Assembly: GCA_964525045.1 (NCBI GenBank)
Contig: CAZGFD010000009.1
Span: 1-64,000, forward strand
Direction: 5' to 3'
Length of the DNA: 64,000 bases
Origin: G020348185 sp964525045
GTDB taxonomy: Bacteria > Nitrospirota > Nitrospiria > Nitrospirales > UBA8639
Part shown: positions 51,476 through 61,738 of the stretch, piece by piece
Position numbering within the stretch: position 1 is the stretch's first letter
How the letters are laid out: every line of letters begins with the position of its first letter
Notes under the pieces: generated by a model
Told to the model about the DNA's origin: nothing
Database searches by the model: none
The model's input: the letters and a program-made list of their open reading frames with translations, nothing else
Made by a program: the position numbers and the translations under genes

Positions 51476-52735
51476 ATGGCTAAACAAGCAAAATCAGATT
51501 CAAGCCTTCGCTGTTCGTTTTGTGGAAAGAGCCGGGATCAGGTCCGAAAGCTGATTGCAGGTCCGACAGTCTATATTTGTGACGAATGTGTGGGGTTGTG
51601 CAACGACATCATTTCTGAAGAATGGCAAGAAGCGAAAGAAGAAATTTCGGCTAAGCTGCGAAAACCCTCTGAAATCAAGCAGCATCTGAACAATTATTTG
51701 ATTGGCCAAGAAGGCGCCAAAAAGACCCTTTCGGTTGCCGTCTATAATCATTACAAACGTATTGCGGCAAATGAACTCGATGACGTCGAGCTCCAAAAGG
51801 GAAATATTCTCCTGATTGGCCCAACGGGCACGGGAAAAACGTTATTCGCGCAGACGTTGGCTCAATACTTAGATGTTCCCTTTACCATTGCCGATGCGAC
51901 GACTCTGACCGAGGCCGGCTATGTTGGGGAAGATGTGGAAAACATCATATTAAAACTCTTGCAGTCGGCGGACTATGAAGTTGATCGGGCTGAGCGCGGG
52001 ATCGTCTATATTGACGAAATTGACAAAATTACGAGGAAATCAGATAGCCCTTCCATTACGCGTGATGTCTCTGGAGAAGGTGTTCAGCAGGCCTTGCTGA
52101 AACTCATTGAAGGAACGACAGCGAATGTCCCTCCTCAGGGGGGGCGCAAGCATCCTCATCAAGAATTTATTCAAGTCAACACGACCAACATTTTGTTTAT
52201 CTGTGGAGGGGCTTTTGTGGGGTTAGAATCTATTATTGAGCAGCGGCTCAACCAAAAGCGGTTGGGATTTCGAGCCGAAACTCGAGCACGACGGGAAGGG
52301 AATACCAATGCGTTATTTGCCCAGGTTCAACCAGAAGATCTCCTTCACTATGGCCTGATTCCAGAATTCATTGGCCGACTTCCTGTCATTGCCACTTTGG
52401 AGGAATTGGACGAACGCGCCCTGGTGCGGATTCTCACTGAACCCAAGAATGCTCTGAGCAAGCAATACCAAAAACTGCTGTCGTTTGATAAAGTCAAGCT
52501 CAAATTCACCGAGGGGGCCTTAAGGGCCATTGCCCAAAAGGCTTACCATCAAAAAACCGGAGCTCGAGGGCTCCGTGCCATTCTTGAATCAGTCATGCTG
52601 AATGTGATGTATGATATCCCTTCGCAAAAAGATATCAAGGAAGTATTGATTACCGAAGAAGTTATTCAAGGGAAGGGTGAACCGATTAAGGTACTGGGAC
52701 AACAAAAGGGGATCAAACCCGCGGTCGGATCTTAG
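51476..52735 (+). CDS. clpX: ATP-dependent Clp protease ATPase subunit
   Basis: AAA+ unfoldase partner of ClpP, 419 residues. Zinc-binding domain CSFCGKSRDQVRKLIAGP...CDECVGLC, Walker A LLIGPTGTGKT, Walker B VYIDEIDKI, sensor and C-terminal GARGLRAILES. The ClpP-docking loop reads KRLGF where many ClpX have IGF. Complete protein. Last gene of the group; a palindromic repeat follows it. Confidence 0.97.
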   Translation: MAKQAKSDSSLRCSFCGKSRDQVRKLIAGPTVYICDECVGLCNDIISEEWQEAKEEISAKLRKPSEIKQHLNNYLIGQEGAKKTLSVAVYNHYKRIAANELDDVELQKGNILLIGPTGTGKTLFAQTLAQYLDVPFTIADATTLTEAGYVGEDVENIILKLLQSADYEVDRAERGIVYIDEIDKITRKSDSPSITRDVSGEGVQQALLKLIEGTTANVPPQGGRKHPHQEFIQVNTTNILFICGGAFVGLESIIEQRLNQKRLGFRAETRARREGNTNALFAQVQPEDLLHYGLIPEFIGRLPVIATLEELDERALVRILTEPKNALSKQYQKLLSFDKVKLKFTEGALRAIAQKAYHQKTGARGLRAILESVMLNVMYDIPSQKDIKEVLITEEVIQGKGEPIKVLGQQKGIKPAVGS

Positions 52736-52795
52736 GCTTTTGGGGAGTTTCAAAGCCTCGCGCTTCTCAGTTTCCAAGCGACTATCTGTTCTCTG

Positions 52796-52917
52796 AATTC
52801 AATATCGAATATCGAACACTGAATGTCGAAGCACGAAGTGTTGGAGGGAGAGGGATTATGGCCAACCGTCCCGATTTCCTTCGACAATCAGAATTCAGTA
52901 TTCGAAATTCAATATTC
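52796..52917. repeat. imperfect inverted repeat (GAATATCGAA type), copy 1
   Basis: Left arm 52796-52831 and right arm 52878-52917 are partly complementary and share GTCGAAG; GCACGAAGTG follows the left arm. A similar element lies at 59687-59800. It separates clpX from topA (convergent). Confidence 0.65.
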
Positions 52918-52993
52918 TCTTTTGTCACTTCGAATAGTTACTCTGTAGCGGCCTGGTGATGACCCCAGCCTACAGAGAACTGTGGTCATATTC

Positions 52994-55327
52994 CTACCCC
53001 GCCTCCTGATAGCCGCAGCCTTCCTTTTGGCAGTAAATACTTACCCCGCTTTGTTTTTTAACTTTCTCAACCAGAAACGGAGACTGACAATTGGGGCAAG
53101 GGCGATTCACCGGGCGGTCCCAAAGAGCATAATTGCATTTCGGATATCGACTGCAGGAATAGAAGGTTCGTCCTTTTTTGGTTCGTTTCTGGACTAGTTC
53201 TCCCTCACAATTTTCGACCGGACAATGCACCCCCACCTTTAAGGGCTTCGTGGTTTTACATTCTGGATACTGAGAACATGCTAAAAATCCACCAAACCGG
53301 CCGCGTTTGACCACCATGGGACTGCCACACTTTTCACAGACCTCATCGGCAATCTCGACTGGTTTTTCCACAATGTGAATGACTCCCTCTTCATCCTTTT
53401 TGAACTGTTTAGTGTTCTTGCAATCAGGGTAACCTGGACAGGCCAGAAAATGCCCATGACGTCCCCATTTGATCACCATATTCCGCCCGCATTTATCGCA
53501 GATAATATCGGTCGGTTCCTCTTTTCCCTTTAGGCCTTCCATCTGATCTTCTGCGACAGTCAAATCTTTGGCAAAGGGGGAGTAGAATTCCTTCACGGTG
53601 GTCACCCAATCTTTATCACCTTCCTCGATATTGTCGAGTTCGCTCTCCATTCTGGCCGTAAATTCTATATCAAAGACATCCGGGAAATGGCGAACAAGTT
53701 GATTATTCACGATACGCCCCAATTCGGTGGGACGGAATCGTAATTCTTCTTTTTCAACGTATTGTCGATCCTGGATCGTTGAGATGATGGTCGCATAGGT
53801 TGAGGGTCTCCCGATCCCTTTTTCTTCCAACTCTCGGATTAGGAGTGCCTCGTTGTAACGAGGAGGAGGTTGGGTGAAATGTTGCTTGGGGATTACACCC
53901 TGATCAGGCCCCTCTAAAAGTCTTAACGCCTCACCTACCGTAAGTTCCGGCAGTCGATTCTCCTCAGCCTCAGGGTTCTCAGATTCCGACGTGGTGGTGT
54001 TTGTGGATTGGTCTATCCCCTCAATATAGATTCGCCGATATCCGTCAAATTTTTCTACCGTACCGGTCGCCCGCAGTAGATACTCATTTGCCAGAATATC
54101 TACCCCCGTGACCACATCGAGGCCCCGTGTCATTTGAGAAGCCACAAAACGGTTCCAGATCAGTCGATACAGTTTGTAGAGATCTGGTTCCAGGTATGAG
54201 CGTAGGCTTTCTGGATCTCGACGAACCGATGTCGGTCGAATGGCTTCGTGAGCTTCTTGGGCCGCTTTTTGAGTTTTATACACATTGGGTTTCGATGGCA
54301 GGTATTGTTGACCAAAATTCTCCTGAATATACTCCCTCACTTCGGCTTGAGCCTCCGGGGCAATTCGAGTGGAATCGGTTCGCATATAGGTGATCAATCC
54401 CACCTGACCTTCCTGACCGACTTCCACCCCTTCATACAGTTGTTGAGCCAGAACCATAGTCTTTTTGGCAGAGAAGCGAAGTTTTCGGACACTTTCTTGC
54501 TGAAGACGGCTAGTAATAAACGGCGGGGAAGGATTACGTCGCTTATCTTTTTGTTCGATTCCTCTGACGGTGAAAGGGGCGGTTTGCAAAGCTTCAACGA
54601 TTTGGTTAGCCTCGTCGGCCGTCTGAATTTCGATACGCGTTCCCCGGAATTCTTGAACCTTTGCCTTGAAAGCAGGAGGGTGGTTTCCTTGGAGTGTGGC
54701 ATTAATCGTCCAATATTCTTGCGATTGAAAGGCCTCCCGTTCAGCTTCACGTTCACAGATGACCCGGACAGCTACCGACTGGACCCTCCCCGCGCTCAGC
54801 CCCCGACGAATTTTTTTCCATAAGAGCGGACTGAGCATATATCCCACAATTCGGTCTAAAACCCGTCGGGCTTGTTGCGCGTTGACTTTTTTCATGTCAA
54901 TGCTTCCTGGTGATTGAAGGGCACGCTTGACGGCTGATTCGGTAATCTCGTTAAAAAGGACTCGATACACATTGTTCCCGTTCCCATTAAGTTCCTCTGC
55001 AATATGCCAAGCAATCGCTTCACCTTCCCGGTCAGGGTCGGGAGCTAAAAACACATTTTTTGCCTTTTTGGCTTGCGTTTTGATCTCGGTCAAAAACTTG
55101 CTTTTCCCACGAATTACCACGTATTGAGGTTGAAAATCATGATCGACGTCAATTCCCAATTTGCTTTTGGGCAAATCCTTGATGTGGCCGACGGATGCGA
55201 TGACCTGATACCCTCGTCCTAAATATTTGGTGAGAGTACGGGCTTTCGTCGGAGACTCGACGATCACCAGCGATTTTCCTGCTGGAGTTTTTTTTGTATC
55301 CTTTTTCTTTACTGATTTAGCCACCAA
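52994..55327 (-). CDS. topA: DNA topoisomerase I
   Basis: Type IA topoisomerase relaxing negative supercoils. Toprim domain (SLVIVESPTKARTL, APDPDREGEAIAW), catalytic Tyr in GLITYMRTDSTRI, and then four zinc-ribbon modules at the C-terminus (CDKCGRNM, CEKCGSPM, CPVENCEGEL and CPNCQSPF), more than the three of E. coli. 777 residues. Start TTG at 55327 with TAGGAG at good spacing; GTG three bases later is equivalent. Convergent with clpX. Confidence 0.96.
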   Translation of the reverse strand: MVAKSVKKKDTKKTPAGKSLVIVESPTKARTLTKYLGRGYQVIASVGHIKDLPKSKLGIDVDHDFQPQYVVIRGKSKFLTEIKTQAKKAKNVFLAPDPDREGEAIAWHIAEELNGNGNNVYRVLFNEITESAVKRALQSPGSIDMKKVNAQQARRVLDRIVGYMLSPLLWKKIRRGLSAGRVQSVAVRVICEREAEREAFQSQEYWTINATLQGNHPPAFKAKVQEFRGTRIEIQTADEANQIVEALQTAPFTVRGIEQKDKRRNPSPPFITSRLQQESVRKLRFSAKKTMVLAQQLYEGVEVGQEGQVGLITYMRTDSTRIAPEAQAEVREYIQENFGQQYLPSKPNVYKTQKAAQEAHEAIRPTSVRRDPESLRSYLEPDLYKLYRLIWNRFVASQMTRGLDVVTGVDILANEYLLRATGTVEKFDGYRRIYIEGIDQSTNTTTSESENPEAEENRLPELTVGEALRLLEGPDQGVIPKQHFTQPPPRYNEALLIRELEEKGIGRPSTYATIISTIQDRQYVEKEELRFRPTELGRIVNNQLVRHFPDVFDIEFTARMESELDNIEEGDKDWVTTVKEFYSPFAKDLTVAEDQMEGLKGKEEPTDIICDKCGRNMVIKWGRHGHFLACPGYPDCKNTKQFKKDEEGVIHIVEKPVEIADEVCEKCGSPMVVKRGRFGGFLACSQYPECKTTKPLKVGVHCPVENCEGELVQKRTKKGRTFYSCSRYPKCNYALWDRPVNRPCPNCQSPFLVEKVKKQSGVSIYCQKEGCGYQEAG

Positions 55328-55561
55328 ATGGCACTCCTATTGAATGTAGTTCTCGCCAAAATAAAATGTTCAAAGGTCAATGTCTAAAGATAAAAGAGCC
55401 CAATTCTAAGAGTTGAAAAGTTCCATGAATCAAAATGGTCTACCAGTCCAAGAGTTGCAGGGTCAAACAATCTAAAAGGCCCAGCCTTCAACCCCCCAAA
55501 AATCGTCTTCTCTAATGACCCTTTCACCTGGAGATTTGCCCTGGTTAATGTCAGGCTGTTT
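55328..55561. other. spacer between dprA and topA
   Basis: AT-rich, repeated short words (CAAAGGTCAATG, CAAGAGTTG) suggest decayed repeat DNA. No gene. Confidence 0.3.
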
Positions 55562-56701
55562 TTACTTTTCCGTTTGTTGGGGTAGCGTTCTCACATACTG
55601 AGACCCTGGTAATTGCCGAATAAATCCCTTGATTTCTAAGGTTAAGAGAGTGCTCATCACTGCCGCCGGTGCCAATGAACTCAGAGAGATTACGTCTTCC
55701 AGAGAGGTCGGTTCAAGTGGGACACACTTATAGAGGGCCTCTTCCTCCGGTCCCAAAAGAGAGGACGGGAGGGAAGATGGACCGCTGTGACAACTGAGTC
55801 GATTGCGAAATGGTGCTTCCAATTGGGGTAACAATTCCTCAAGAATGTCATGGGGGCCTTCTACCAGCTTTGCTCCTTGTTTGATAAGAAGATGAGGGCC
55901 CCGACTCATCGGATTGCTCACGGTTCCGGGAACGGCAAACACATCACGATTTTGTTCGGCAGCAAGACGAGCGGTCACCAATGATCCACTTTGCGCTGCG
56001 GCTTCCGTGACCACCACACCCATCGATATCCCACTGATGACTCGATTCCGCTCAGGAAAGTGGTGTCCCCGTGGGGCGGTGCCAGGAGGAAATTCAGAAA
56101 GCACTCCCCCATGAGCCTCAATCTGTTGGCGCAGGTGTTTATGTTCCGGGGGATAGGTTCGATCGATTCCACAACCTAAAACGGCAATGGTTCGCCCCCC
56201 CACTTCGATGGCACCTTGATGGGCAGCCGCATCGATTCCGCGAGCCAAACCGCTCACAATCGTAAATCCCAATGCAGCCAGATTCCCGCTGAGTTGCCGG
56301 GTAACAGACCATCCATGGTTGGTGTTTTTTCGAGACCCCACAATGGCCACTGCCTGGTGATCAGCTACAAGAAGGTTTCCAGTCATATAGAGCAAGGGAG
56401 GAGGATCCGGAATCATTTTGAGCCGATGAGGATAAATCGGATCTAAAATGGTCACTATTGAAAAATGGCCTTGCTCCAGTGACTGCCTTTCCATGCGAAC
56501 GTCTTTGAGTAAATCAGAATCCGGCCTTTTCTGAATACGTTTCGCAACGGAATGACTGACTCCTCCATCGGCCGTTAATTCGTGAATTGAGGCCTTTTGA
56601 ACTCCCTCAGGCGACCCGAATCGAAGCACCAGACGGGATATGGCCCCATTGCCCAACCCTTTGACAGCTTGTAGTGTCTTCCACGCCAGCAACGACTCCA
56701 T
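55562..56701 (-). CDS. dprA: DNA-processing protein DprA
   Basis: Natural-transformation/RecA-loading factor. N-terminal SAM-like helical region (LQAVKGLGNGAISRLVLRFG), then the Rossmann-like DprA core (LLYMTGNLL, AVAIVGSRKNTNHGWSVT, FTIVSGLARGIDAAAHQGAI, TIAVLGCGIDRTYPPEHKHL, GHHFPERNRVISGIS) and a C-terminal winged-helix domain (EDVISLSSLAPAAVMSTLLTLEIKGFI). Complete. The frame opens with TTG at 56716; ATG 56701 gives MESLLAWKTL and is preferred. Confidence 0.95.
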   Translation of the reverse strand: MESLLAWKTLQAVKGLGNGAISRLVLRFGSPEGVQKASIHELTADGGVSHSVAKRIQKRPDSDLLKDVRMERQSLEQGHFSIVTILDPIYPHRLKMIPDPPPLLYMTGNLLVADHQAVAIVGSRKNTNHGWSVTRQLSGNLAALGFTIVSGLARGIDAAAHQGAIEVGGRTIAVLGCGIDRTYPPEHKHLRQQIEAHGGVLSEFPPGTAPRGHHFPERNRVISGISMGVVVTEAAAQSGSLVTARLAAEQNRDVFAVPGTVSNPMSRGPHLLIKQGAKLVEGPHDILEELLPQLEAPFRNRLSCHSGPSSLPSSLLGPEEEALYKCVPLEPTSLEDVISLSSLAPAAVMSTLLTLEIKGFIRQLPGSQYVRTLPQQTEK

Positions 56702-56786
56702 CAATAAATCCCACAATAAATGGCTTCAGGCTCTCAAGGGAATATGCTATCTTTTTTTATCCCGAAACCCGAAACCCGAAACTTTT

Positions 56787-58346
56787 TTACGCCGAGCGAC
56801 TCAGCGACCGTGCATCGGAACGTTCGGATCCTTCTCCAAGTACCACGATATCATACTGTTCAAGATGAAGCATTGGATCGGATTCAATGAGAATTTGGTG
56901 ATTATACTCTTCCTCTAATTGCTCAACCCCCCGATGTTCGGTATCAAATAATAATTCGACTACTCGAGGGTTGGCTCCGACCACCACCCGTTGTCGTTCT
57001 CGACCAATTCCAATCCGTCGAATGTCTCGGAAAATATCATACACCACAGTCATGGCGGACTTGGTGTATCCCCGACCCTCGCAATCGCCGCATATTTCCG
57101 ATAATGTACGAAGGATATCCTCTCGGACGCGTTCCCTAGATATTTCTATTAACCCGAGCTCAGAAATCCGAGATATTCTGGTTTGAGCTTTATCAGAAGC
57201 CATAGCATCGACTAATGCTTGATACACTTTTTCTCGGTTTCGCTCCCGCTCCATGTCAATGAAATCAATAATGATGATCCCACCGATGCCCCGAAGTTTA
57301 ATTTGATAGGCAATTTCTTTTGCGGCTTCCAGATTATTTTTGAGAATGGTCTCTTCTTGGTCCCGTTTTCCAACAAATCGACCGGTGTTCACATCGATCA
57401 CGGTCATAGCCTCAGTATGGTCAATGACTATATGCCCTCCCGACTTGAGCCAGACCTTTCGGCTTAGGGCGCGAGCAATCTCCAATTCGATTCCCAGATA
57501 TTCAAACAAGCCGGTGTCTTTTTTATCATAATGGTAGATGCGAGAGGTTTGTTCTGGCAGGTAGCGTCGAACAAATTCTCTGACTTCCTCAAAAGCCGGT
57601 TTCCCGTCAATTGAGAGACGATCAACTTTGTTGGTGAACAGGTCTCGGACAACCCGCAACGTTAAAGACAGGTCGGTATGAAGAAGGGAGGGGGTTCCCT
57701 CGTGGTCATATTTCTTGAGAATGTCGTGCCAAAGGGCACCCAAAAAGTTGACGTCTAACACCAGGTCTTCTTCCGAAACCCCTTCGCACACTGTACGGAC
57801 GATGAATCCATTTCCGGGTTTGCGCAGCCGTCGCATAATTTCCTTAAGACGAGTTCGTTCCTCATCGTTGGTAATCCGTCGAGAGACTCCGATGTGATCG
57901 ACGTTGGGCATGAACACCAGAAAGCGGCCAGGCAATGAGATATACGTTGTCACGCGGGGCCCCTTGGTACCGATGGGTCCTTTGGAAATTTGGACCAGAA
58001 GCTCTTGGCCCTCTTCCAATAACTGTTCAATTGGGCGAATCGTTTGTCGCCTTGGTCGAGGCAGTTCAGGTCCTTTGTCATCTTCATCGCTGTCGACGAG
58101 GGTGTCGCCGGGCTCTGTTTCAACCGAAAGGTCGGAAACATGCATAAACGCGGCACGTTCGAGGCCAATATCTACAAAGGCTGCCTGCATCCCCGGCAGC
58201 ACCTTCACCACTTTACCTTTATAAATATCTCCGACAAAATCTTTCTTTTTGGCACGATCCACATAGAGTTCCGTAACGATTTTGTTCTCCAACACAGCCA
58301 CACGGGTTTCTTCCGTGGTGACATTTATGGCAATTTCAACTCCCAT
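56787..58346 (-). CDS. rng: ribonuclease G/E family protein
   Basis: RNase E/G family endonuclease, 519 residues from the ATG at 58346. N-terminal S1 RNA-binding domain (IYKGKVVKVLPGMQAAFVDIG) with an acidic insert, the catalytic DNase-I-like domain with the metal aspartates in MTVIDVNTGRF and GGIIIIDFIDME, and the Zn-link CGDCEGRGYTKS. Processes rRNA and degrades mRNA. The frame extends to TTG 58358, but GGAGG five bases before the ATG decides for 58346. Confidence 0.95.
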   Translation of the reverse strand: MGVEIAINVTTEETRVAVLENKIVTELYVDRAKKKDFVGDIYKGKVVKVLPGMQAAFVDIGLERAAFMHVSDLSVETEPGDTLVDSDEDDKGPELPRPRRQTIRPIEQLLEEGQELLVQISKGPIGTKGPRVTTYISLPGRFLVFMPNVDHIGVSRRITNDEERTRLKEIMRRLRKPGNGFIVRTVCEGVSEEDLVLDVNFLGALWHDILKKYDHEGTPSLLHTDLSLTLRVVRDLFTNKVDRLSIDGKPAFEEVREFVRRYLPEQTSRIYHYDKKDTGLFEYLGIELEIARALSRKVWLKSGGHIVIDHTEAMTVIDVNTGRFVGKRDQEETILKNNLEAAKEIAYQIKLRGIGGIIIIDFIDMERERNREKVYQALVDAMASDKAQTRISRISELGLIEISRERVREDILRTLSEICGDCEGRGYTKSAMTVVYDIFRDIRRIGIGRERQRVVVGANPRVVELLFDTEHRGVEQLEEEYNHQILIESDPMLHLEQYDIVVLGEGSERSDARSLSRSA

Positions 58347-58496
58347 ACCAACCTCCAATTCAGAAAAAACTCAAAATTTCAATAACTTATGGTTTTAATT
58401 ACGTCTCTTCATTTTCTTGACCTGAAATCCAAAACATTCTTAATTCTATATGTACGTTACTGTGTGTTCCTGCTCTATGTCCAATTCCCTTACCTC

Positions 58497-59615
58497 CTAT
58501 GCCAGAGAAAGTCGTCGTCGTTTTACATTGAGCAGCAGCCCCAAGGCTGCAAGGGACATGATCATTGCGCTTCCCCCATAACTCATAAGGGGTAGGGGAA
58601 TGCCCACAATTGGCGCCAAACCAACGGTCATGGACATATTCACTACGAAACCAAACCCAATCATCCCCACTACACCCAGTGCGAGGAGAGCACCGAGTGT
58701 ATCCCTGGCTTTGGTAGCGATTTCCAACCCCATGAGAAATAAGCTGATATACAGGGTTAACAATATGCCCACTCCTAAGAAGCCCCATTCTTCGGCAAAA
58801 ACCGCAAAGATAAAATCTGTGTGGCCCTCCGGTAAGAATTTAAATTGAGTCTGAGTTCCCCCATAAAGGCCCTTCCCCAGGATATGCCCGGAGCCAATAG
58901 CGATGCGGGATTGTAACCCGTGATACCCTTTCCCACCCGGATCATAGTCAGGATCCACAAAACTGATGATACGCTCCTGTTGATATTCCTGTAATGATCC
59001 CCACACCCCTCCCCAGGCGAAGGGGAACAGCATCAGGGAAGTTAACAGGACAAGGCCAAATGCCTTAGTTTTCACGCCAACGGCTAAGAGCAGAAGGATA
59101 TAAATAGATAAGAAACTTAGACTACTTCCCAAATCAGGTTGTTTCAGAATCAGAAGAAATCCCGGCAACACGATCAAGCTCGGGATCACCAATCGTTGAA
59201 GCCAACCCTCGCGTGGTTTCGACCCATAATAGGTGGCTAAGACTAGAATGAGTGGAATTTTTATCAATTCCGATGGCTGGACGGCGAAAGCTCCAAGCGG
59301 AATCCAGCGTTGGGAGCCCCGGCTACTTTTTCCAGCCACCAGGACCACGATCAGGAGTACGAGTCCGAGACCATACAGGACATACGAAAACCGTGCGAGT
59401 TTGTGGTAATCAATCCCCGATGCCACTACCAAGGCCAACAAGCCGACAAGCATCCATATGGCTTGTTTGAGATATATCGGCATGCCCCTGACGGGATTTG
59501 AGGAAGTCACGCTGTAGATCGAAATGAGTCCAATGGACAAGATTCCCAAAATGGTCCCCAGAAAGCACCAGTCAAAGGTGTCGAATTTGTGTCGGTGACG
59601 GCTTCGTCTTACCAT
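58497..59615 (-). CDS. rodA: rod-shape glycosyltransferase RodA
   Basis: SEDS-family peptidoglycan polymerase working with PBP2 in the elongasome, 372 residues with about ten membrane helices. Family motifs: AVQPSELIKIPLILVLA, KQPDLGSSLSFLSIYILLL with the catalytic Asp, and the C-terminal VGIPLPLMSYGGSAMI. Complete. Follows mrdA on the same strand, with a palindromic repeat in the gap. Confidence 0.96.
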   Translation of the reverse strand: MVRRSRHRHKFDTFDWCFLGTILGILSIGLISIYSVTSSNPVRGMPIYLKQAIWMLVGLLALVVASGIDYHKLARFSYVLYGLGLVLLIVVLVAGKSSRGSQRWIPLGAFAVQPSELIKIPLILVLATYYGSKPREGWLQRLVIPSLIVLPGFLLILKQPDLGSSLSFLSIYILLLLAVGVKTKAFGLVLLTSLMLFPFAWGGVWGSLQEYQQERIISFVDPDYDPGGKGYHGLQSRIAIGSGHILGKGLYGGTQTQFKFLPEGHTDFIFAVFAEEWGFLGVGILLTLYISLFLMGLEIATKARDTLGALLALGVVGMIGFGFVVNMSMTVGLAPIVGIPLPLMSYGGSAMIMSLAALGLLLNVKRRRLSLA

Positions 59616-59686
59616 TTTGAAATCATCCTTCCATCCCGGGAAGTTCTATCGGCGCTGAGGTCAATCAACCTAATATTCCTTAAAAA

Positions 59687-59800
59687 ATATCCAATATCGA
59701 ACAAGGAATATCCAATCACGAAGTGGGGAAGGGGCATCGCTCCCGTTCTTAATCGCTTTTCCTTTGACATTGCTTATTCCTTGTTCGAAATTCGATATTC
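59687..59800. repeat. imperfect inverted repeat (GAATATCGAA type), copy 2
   Basis: Left arm AATATCGAACAAGGAATA and right arm TATTCCTTGTTCGAAATTC pair over about 30 bases around a GC-rich loop that starts TCACGAAGTGG. Same family as 52796-52917. It lies between mrdA and rodA. Confidence 0.7.
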
Positions 59801-59836
59801 TCCCATCTTCAAAAACTTTATCTCCTATGGAATTTG

Positions 59837-61699
59837 TCATTCTGGGTCTGTGACAGATGAATTCTTTTGATCATTCCCATGAAGGACTTCGGCCTTCGAG
59901 GTAATTCGTATGTAGGCTTCAATCAATTCTTTTGCCAGCGGTGCGGCAGCCGATCCACCATGCCCCATATGTTCAACCAAGACCACGACGGCAATTTGAG
60001 GATCGTCCATAGGAGCATATCCCACGAACCAGGCATGATCTTTTAATTCTTTCGGGGTGTCATGTTTCGGTCCAGCTCGAAGACCCACTACTTGAGCCGT
60101 TCCGGTCTTTCCCGCAATGGAAACCAGGGATGATCGCATCCCTCTGGCCGTCCCTCGTTCGACGACGGCCGTCAGCCCTTTCCGAATATCAGAAAAGGTT
60201 TTGGCAGATAGATCGATCCGTTTGGGTGGAGGAACGGGCCACTCTTGAATCAACCCCGTTGCTCGATGGCGAATTGCCCGAACAACATGAGGTTGTGCCA
60301 TGTAGCCTCCCGTTGCCACCGAAGCCACCACCTGCGCCATTTGGATCGGCGTGGCCATCAGAAAACCCTGTCCGATGGCTACCGAGATGGTCTCTCCTGG
60401 ATACCATGGCTCTCCCTTCACCCTCAATTTCCATTCAGCCGTCGGCATAAGACCTGGGCGCTCGGCTGGAAGATCAATCCCAGTTTTCTGACCCAAACCG
60501 AATTGCCTGGCGTAGGAGCCGATCGTCTCAATTCCCAATCGATTCCCGGCCTTATAAAAATAGACATCACATGATTCCGCAAGGGCTTTGGTCAGATTAA
60601 CAAGGCCATGTCCCCCACGTTTCCAATCGCGAAACGTTCGGCGTCCAAATTGGAATCCACCCTTGCAAGAAACATGATCGGAATTTAAAAAGGTCCCGGT
60701 GTCCAACACTCCGGCTGCCATGACAATTTTAAAGGTGGAGCCTGGAGGGTATTGGCCCTGAATCGCTCGATTCGTGAGCGGATGCCTGGAGTCTTGAATA
60801 AGTTCTTGCCATTGGGAAGCCGGCAACCCTCCGGACAGGGCGGTCGGGTTAAAGCTGGGTCGACTCGCTAATGAGAGAACCTCGCCGCTTTTGGGATTCA
60901 GAACGATAATGGCTCCGGATTCGTTTCCCAACAAATCCTCGGCGAGTGTTTGGAGTCGAATATCTATCGTCAGGTAGAAATCATCACCCGGTCGAGGTCT
61001 GTTAACAGATATCGATTGCTTAGTATGTCCTAATGCATCCACTTCAATCAGCTCCCGGCCCGCATGCCCCCGTAGATATTGGTCGTAAGACCGCTCAACT
61101 CCGTACTGCCCTATCACACTACCACGGTGGAGATCGCGGAATGCCTCTTGTTTCAATTGAGATTCGGACACCTCTCCAACGTACCCAATCAAATGAGCGG
61201 CGTAGCCTCCCAAAGGATAATTTCTTTGATATTCCGGTTGAATGACCGCTCCTGGGAGGTCCAACCGATGCGCCTCAATCATGGCCGCTTCTTTAAGGGT
61301 CAGCCCACCTTTAATTTTTACCCGGGTCTTCAGTCCATGCTTTGAAAGTTTTTTCTGAATCCTCTCTTGATCAATGGGTACATGTTCACTGATCTGCTGA
61401 ATCAATGCGCGACGATCTTTCACGTCTTCCAATGAAACATACAAGTTAAAGCTCGGGACATTATTCGCCAGTAACTGTCCTTCCCGATCATACAGCAGGC
61501 CTCGGGCGGGCTTGAGGACGATAGAGCGGGTTCGGTTATCCCTGGCTAACTCTTGATAATAATAGCCGTCCCGGATTTGAAGCTGCCAGACTCTTAGGCC
61601 CAATAAAGCAATGAGAATCAATAGCCCAACTTTAATAAAGGCCAAACGACTTTGAATGTCCGCCAATCCATTGGCCTGTTGATCACTCTCTATCATCAT
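59837..61699 (-). CDS. mrdA: penicillin-binding protein 2
   Basis: Elongasome transpeptidase, 620 residues. One N-terminal membrane helix (about 28-45), a pedestal/dimerisation domain (GYYYQELARDNRTR, GVERSYDQYLRGHAG), then the transpeptidase with SxxK in PPGSTFKIVMA, SxN-position in AESCDVYFYKAG and KTG in IAGKTGTAQV. All active-site motifs are intact. Periplasmic catalytic domain. Between mreD (39 bp upstream) and rodA. Confidence 0.96.
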   Translation of the reverse strand: MMIESDQQANGLADIQSRLAFIKVGLLILIALLGLRVWQLQIRDGYYYQELARDNRTRSIVLKPARGLLYDREGQLLANNVPSFNLYVSLEDVKDRRALIQQISEHVPIDQERIQKKLSKHGLKTRVKIKGGLTLKEAAMIEAHRLDLPGAVIQPEYQRNYPLGGYAAHLIGYVGEVSESQLKQEAFRDLHRGSVIGQYGVERSYDQYLRGHAGRELIEVDALGHTKQSISVNRPRPGDDFYLTIDIRLQTLAEDLLGNESGAIIVLNPKSGEVLSLASRPSFNPTALSGGLPASQWQELIQDSRHPLTNRAIQGQYPPGSTFKIVMAAGVLDTGTFLNSDHVSCKGGFQFGRRTFRDWKRGGHGLVNLTKALAESCDVYFYKAGNRLGIETIGSYARQFGLGQKTGIDLPAERPGLMPTAEWKLRVKGEPWYPGETISVAIGQGFLMATPIQMAQVVASVATGGYMAQPHVVRAIRHRATGLIQEWPVPPPKRIDLSAKTFSDIRKGLTAVVERGTARGMRSSLVSIAGKTGTAQVVGLRAGPKHDTPKELKDHAWFVGYAPMDDPQIAVVVLVEHMGHGGSAAAPLAKELIEAYIRITSKAEVLHGNDQKNSSVTDPE

Positions 61700-61738
61700 T
61701 GCTTTCCAATGGTTAGAACCCGTTTTTTGTCAATACTC

